This document shows positions 62,408 through 64,000 of a stretch of 64,000 bases of DNA, piece by piece. The stretch covers positions 1-64,000 of the forward strand of contig NZ_PVZN01000009.1 of the NCBI RefSeq assembly GCF_003024385.1. The letters are read 5' to 3'. The notes under the pieces are model-generated. The model searched no databases. It was not told the DNA's origin and saw nothing but the letters and a program-made list of their open reading frames with translations. Position 1 is the first letter of the stretch. Every line of letters begins with the position of its first letter. The position numbers were made by a program, and so were the translations under genes. Source of the DNA: Pseudomonas sp. BBP2017 (GTDB lineage Bacteria; Pseudomonadota; Gammaproteobacteria; Pseudomonadales; Pseudomonadaceae).

Positions 62408-63436
62408 ATGGATGTGACTGAACTGTTGGCCCTGGCGACAAGGGCCGGGGCCTCGGACCTGCACCTGGCGGCGGCAGAGGTGCCGGCCATACGTCTGGAT
62501 GGACGAATGTGCCGTGTGGATCTGCCAGCCCTGAGTGCTGAACAGGTGCTTGAATTGCTGGGGCAGTTGATGACCGCAGCGCAGAAAAAGGATTTCGAAA
62601 CGCTTCTGGAAATCGATTTTTCCATCGCTGTACCGGATCTGGCCCGGTTTCGGGTCAATGCGTTCACCCAGTGCCGAGGGCCGTCGGCGGTGCTACGAGT
62701 GATCCCGAGTCAGGTGTACAGCCTTGCCGAGCTGGGTTTGGGCGACGTGTTCCGGAAGATTGCCGAGTTGCCTGCGGGGCTAGTGCTGGTCACTGGCCCA
62801 ACCGGTTCCGGCAAGTCCACCACTCTGGCGGCTTTGCTTGATCACCTGAATCGAGAGCGGCAGTTGCACATTCTCACCCTGGAAGACCCCATCGAGTTTA
62901 TCCACAAGCCACAACGCAGCATGATCAGCCAGCGTGAAATCGGCCGGCATAGCCATGGCTTTGCTCAGGCCTTGCGCGCTGCGCTGCGTCAGGACCCGGA
63001 TGTGATCATGCTCGGTGAACTGCGTGACGCTCAAACGATTCGCCTGGCGCTGACCGCTGCGGAAACCGGGCATCTGGTGTTGGCTACGGTGCACGCCGGG
63101 TCGGCGGCAAAAACCATCGACCGGCTGGTGGATGTCTTTGCCGCTGAGGAAAAGCTGCTGGTTCGCGCCATGCTCGCCGAAGCCCTGCAAGCGGTGGTGT
63201 CACAGGTGCTGGTGGAGAAAGTGGACGGTGGACGCGTGGCGGCGCATGAGATTCTGCTGGCCACGCCGGCAGTGCGCAGCCTGGTGCGCGAAGGCAAAGT
63301 GGCGCAGCTGTATTCGACGATACAAACGGGCGGGGCGTCAGGTATGCAGACCCTGGACAGTTGCCTGCAGGGCCTGGTGACGCGTGGAGTGATCAACCTT
63401 GAAAGCGCCCACGTGCGGACGCATGAATGGCATTAA
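62408..63436 (+). CDS. pilT: twitching-motility retraction ATPase PilT
   Basis: A 342-residue hexameric ATPase. Walker A is VTGPTGSGKSTTLAALLDHL near 128, Asp box LEDPIEFIH, Walker B LRQDPDVIMLGELRD near 196, His box ATVHAGSAAKTI, and a PilT C-terminal AVRSLVREGKVAQLYSTIQT (the AIRNLIRE motif is degenerate here). It powers pilus retraction. The ATG at 62408 has GGGGAG upstream. The position next to yggS-proC is conserved in Pseudomonas. Confidence 0.92.
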   Translation: MDVTELLALATRAGASDLHLAAAEVPAIRLDGRMCRVDLPALSAEQVLELLGQLMTAAQKKDFETLLEIDFSIAVPDLARFRVNAFTQCRGPSAVLRVIPSQVYSLAELGLGDVFRKIAELPAGLVLVTGPTGSGKSTTLAALLDHLNRERQLHILTLEDPIEFIHKPQRSMISQREIGRHSHGFAQALRAALRQDPDVIMLGELRDAQTIRLALTAAETGHLVLATVHAGSAAKTIDRLVDVFAAEEKLLVRAMLAEALQAVVSQVLVEKVDGGRVAAHEILLATPAVRSLVREGKVAQLYSTIQTGGASGMQTLDSCLQGLVTRGVINLESAHVRTHEWH

Positions 63437-64000
63437 CGCTTGGCCAGGGCCAATTGCTGGCTTTTCGGCAGGACGCGCTTGGCAACCACATAGCGGCTGC
63501 GCCAGAACGGCTTGTTCAGCGTGTCGATGCTGACTCGCTTGCCCGTACGCGGGGCGTGGATGAAGCGGTCGTTGCCCAGATAGATGGCAACATGATTGAC
63601 CCGCCGGCTCTTGATGTTGAAAAAGATCAGATCGCCGGGCTTGAGGTTATTACGATCGACTTTCACCCCGTGACCCTGGGCCATGGCATTGGAGGTTCGG
63701 GGCAGGTCGACGTCAGCGATGTCGTTGAAGGCATACTTGACCAGGCCGCTGCAGTCGAAGCCTTTGCTCGGGCTGCTGCCGCCCCAACGATAAGGCGTGC
63801 CCAGGACATTGACGGCACGGCTGAGCACATCGCTGCTCTGCTGCGGCGACATCGACGCGACCGGCAGGCTTGGCTTGCTGGGGCGGGTGCGGAGCTGGGC
63901 CTTGGTGCTGACGTTCTTGTTCGAACGTGCAGCCGCAGAATAAGTGGACTGGGTGGAGAAGCCGTTGGGTAAACGTTGCTCACGGTTGGTGGCGTGGGCG
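63433..64000 (-). CDS. NlpC/P60-family cell-wall hydrolase (5' end outside window)
   Basis: The frame continues past the right edge; the ATG at 63852 is internal, since codons upstream to 64000 remain open and encode a Ser/Thr/Lys-rich linker (STKAQLRTRPSKPSLPVA). The C-terminal NlpC/P60 domain is complete: catalytic Cys in GFDCSGLVKYAFNDIA, His in VNHVAIYLGNDRF, and third polar residue His in FIHAPRTGKRV. It is probably a secreted or lipidated D,L-endopeptidase acting on peptidoglycan. It overlaps the pilT 3' end by four bases. Confidence 0.9.
   Translation of the reverse strand, partial: AHATNREQRLPNGFSTQSTYSAAARSNKNVSTKAQLRTRPSKPSLPVASMSPQQSSDVLSRAVNVLGTPYRWGGSSPSKGFDCSGLVKYAFNDIADVDLPRTSNAMAQGHGVKVDRNNLKPGDLIFFNIKSRRVNHVAIYLGNDRFIHAPRTGKRVSIDTLNKPFWRSRYVVAKRVLPKSQQLALAKR

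Overview
The window is chromosomal DNA from a fluorescent Pseudomonas, most likely the P. putida group or a close relative. I infer this from the REP palindromes with a gcgggcttgccccgc core, the spuI/spuBCDEFGH polyamine block next to argA, a DUF2388 protein, the metX-metW-rdgB-hemW order, and uniformly GC-rich core codon use. No tRNA, rRNA or CRISPR array was seen.

Layout. 0-7.4 kb: the 3' end of an IS110-type transposase beside a REP, a DUF2388 secreted protein, a GspE/PilB-like ATPase, an ACT-like protein divergent from an Lrp-type regulator, a CYTH-CHAD protein, then argE and argA (arginine synthesis). 7.4-17.7 kb: polyamine uptake and catabolism. Two glutamine-synthetase-like gamma-glutamylation enzymes (spuI, spuB) are divergent, followed by a transaminase (spuC), two periplasmic binding proteins (spuD, spuE) and an ABC transporter (spuFGH). 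17.8-20.8 kb: an accessory island. It holds a decayed AAA ATPase, an orphan type VI secretion hcp, a DUF4225 toxin candidate with a small membrane immunity candidate, and a collapsed second copy of the module that keeps only fragments of hcp and toxin plus an intact second immunity gene. 21.2-26.4 kb: a TriABC-like RND pump with two adaptors. 26.5-35.5 kb: ilvD, a short MgtE with a structured leader, an RlmI-like methyltransferase, an HDOD protein, mutM, ggt, a ferredoxin and coaD. 35.6-42 kb: a GMC oxidoreductase with its Tat partner, an aldehyde dehydrogenase divergent from a TetR regulator, sseA and a YheT-like hydrolase. 42-51.3 kb: rsmD, an M16 protease pair, ftsY-ftsE-ftsX-rpoH, DUF1993 and mtgA. 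51.4-58 kb: DUF423, thiS, thiG, trmB, DUF3392, hemW, rdgB, DUF4426, metW and metX. 58.1-60.1 kb: a second AT-rich accessory cassette with hcp, a Tlde1-like (DUF2778) L,D-transpeptidase-fold effector and small membrane proteins, bounded by REPs and lying between metX and yggT. 60.2-64 kb: yggT, proC, yggS, pilT and a partial NlpC/P60 hydrolase.

How it works together. Most of the window is conserved housekeeping chromosome: amino-acid, cofactor, division, heat-shock and repair genes. The two places where it departs from that are both small type VI secretion cargo islands, each pairing an Hcp tube protein with a toxin-like gene and tiny membrane proteins. The first island, with its duplicated and partly deleted toxin-immunity module, is the best candidate for something not fully described. 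Leader structures before argA, spuB and mgtE are the best regulatory leads. All family calls are from reading the translated sequence; no database search was run.
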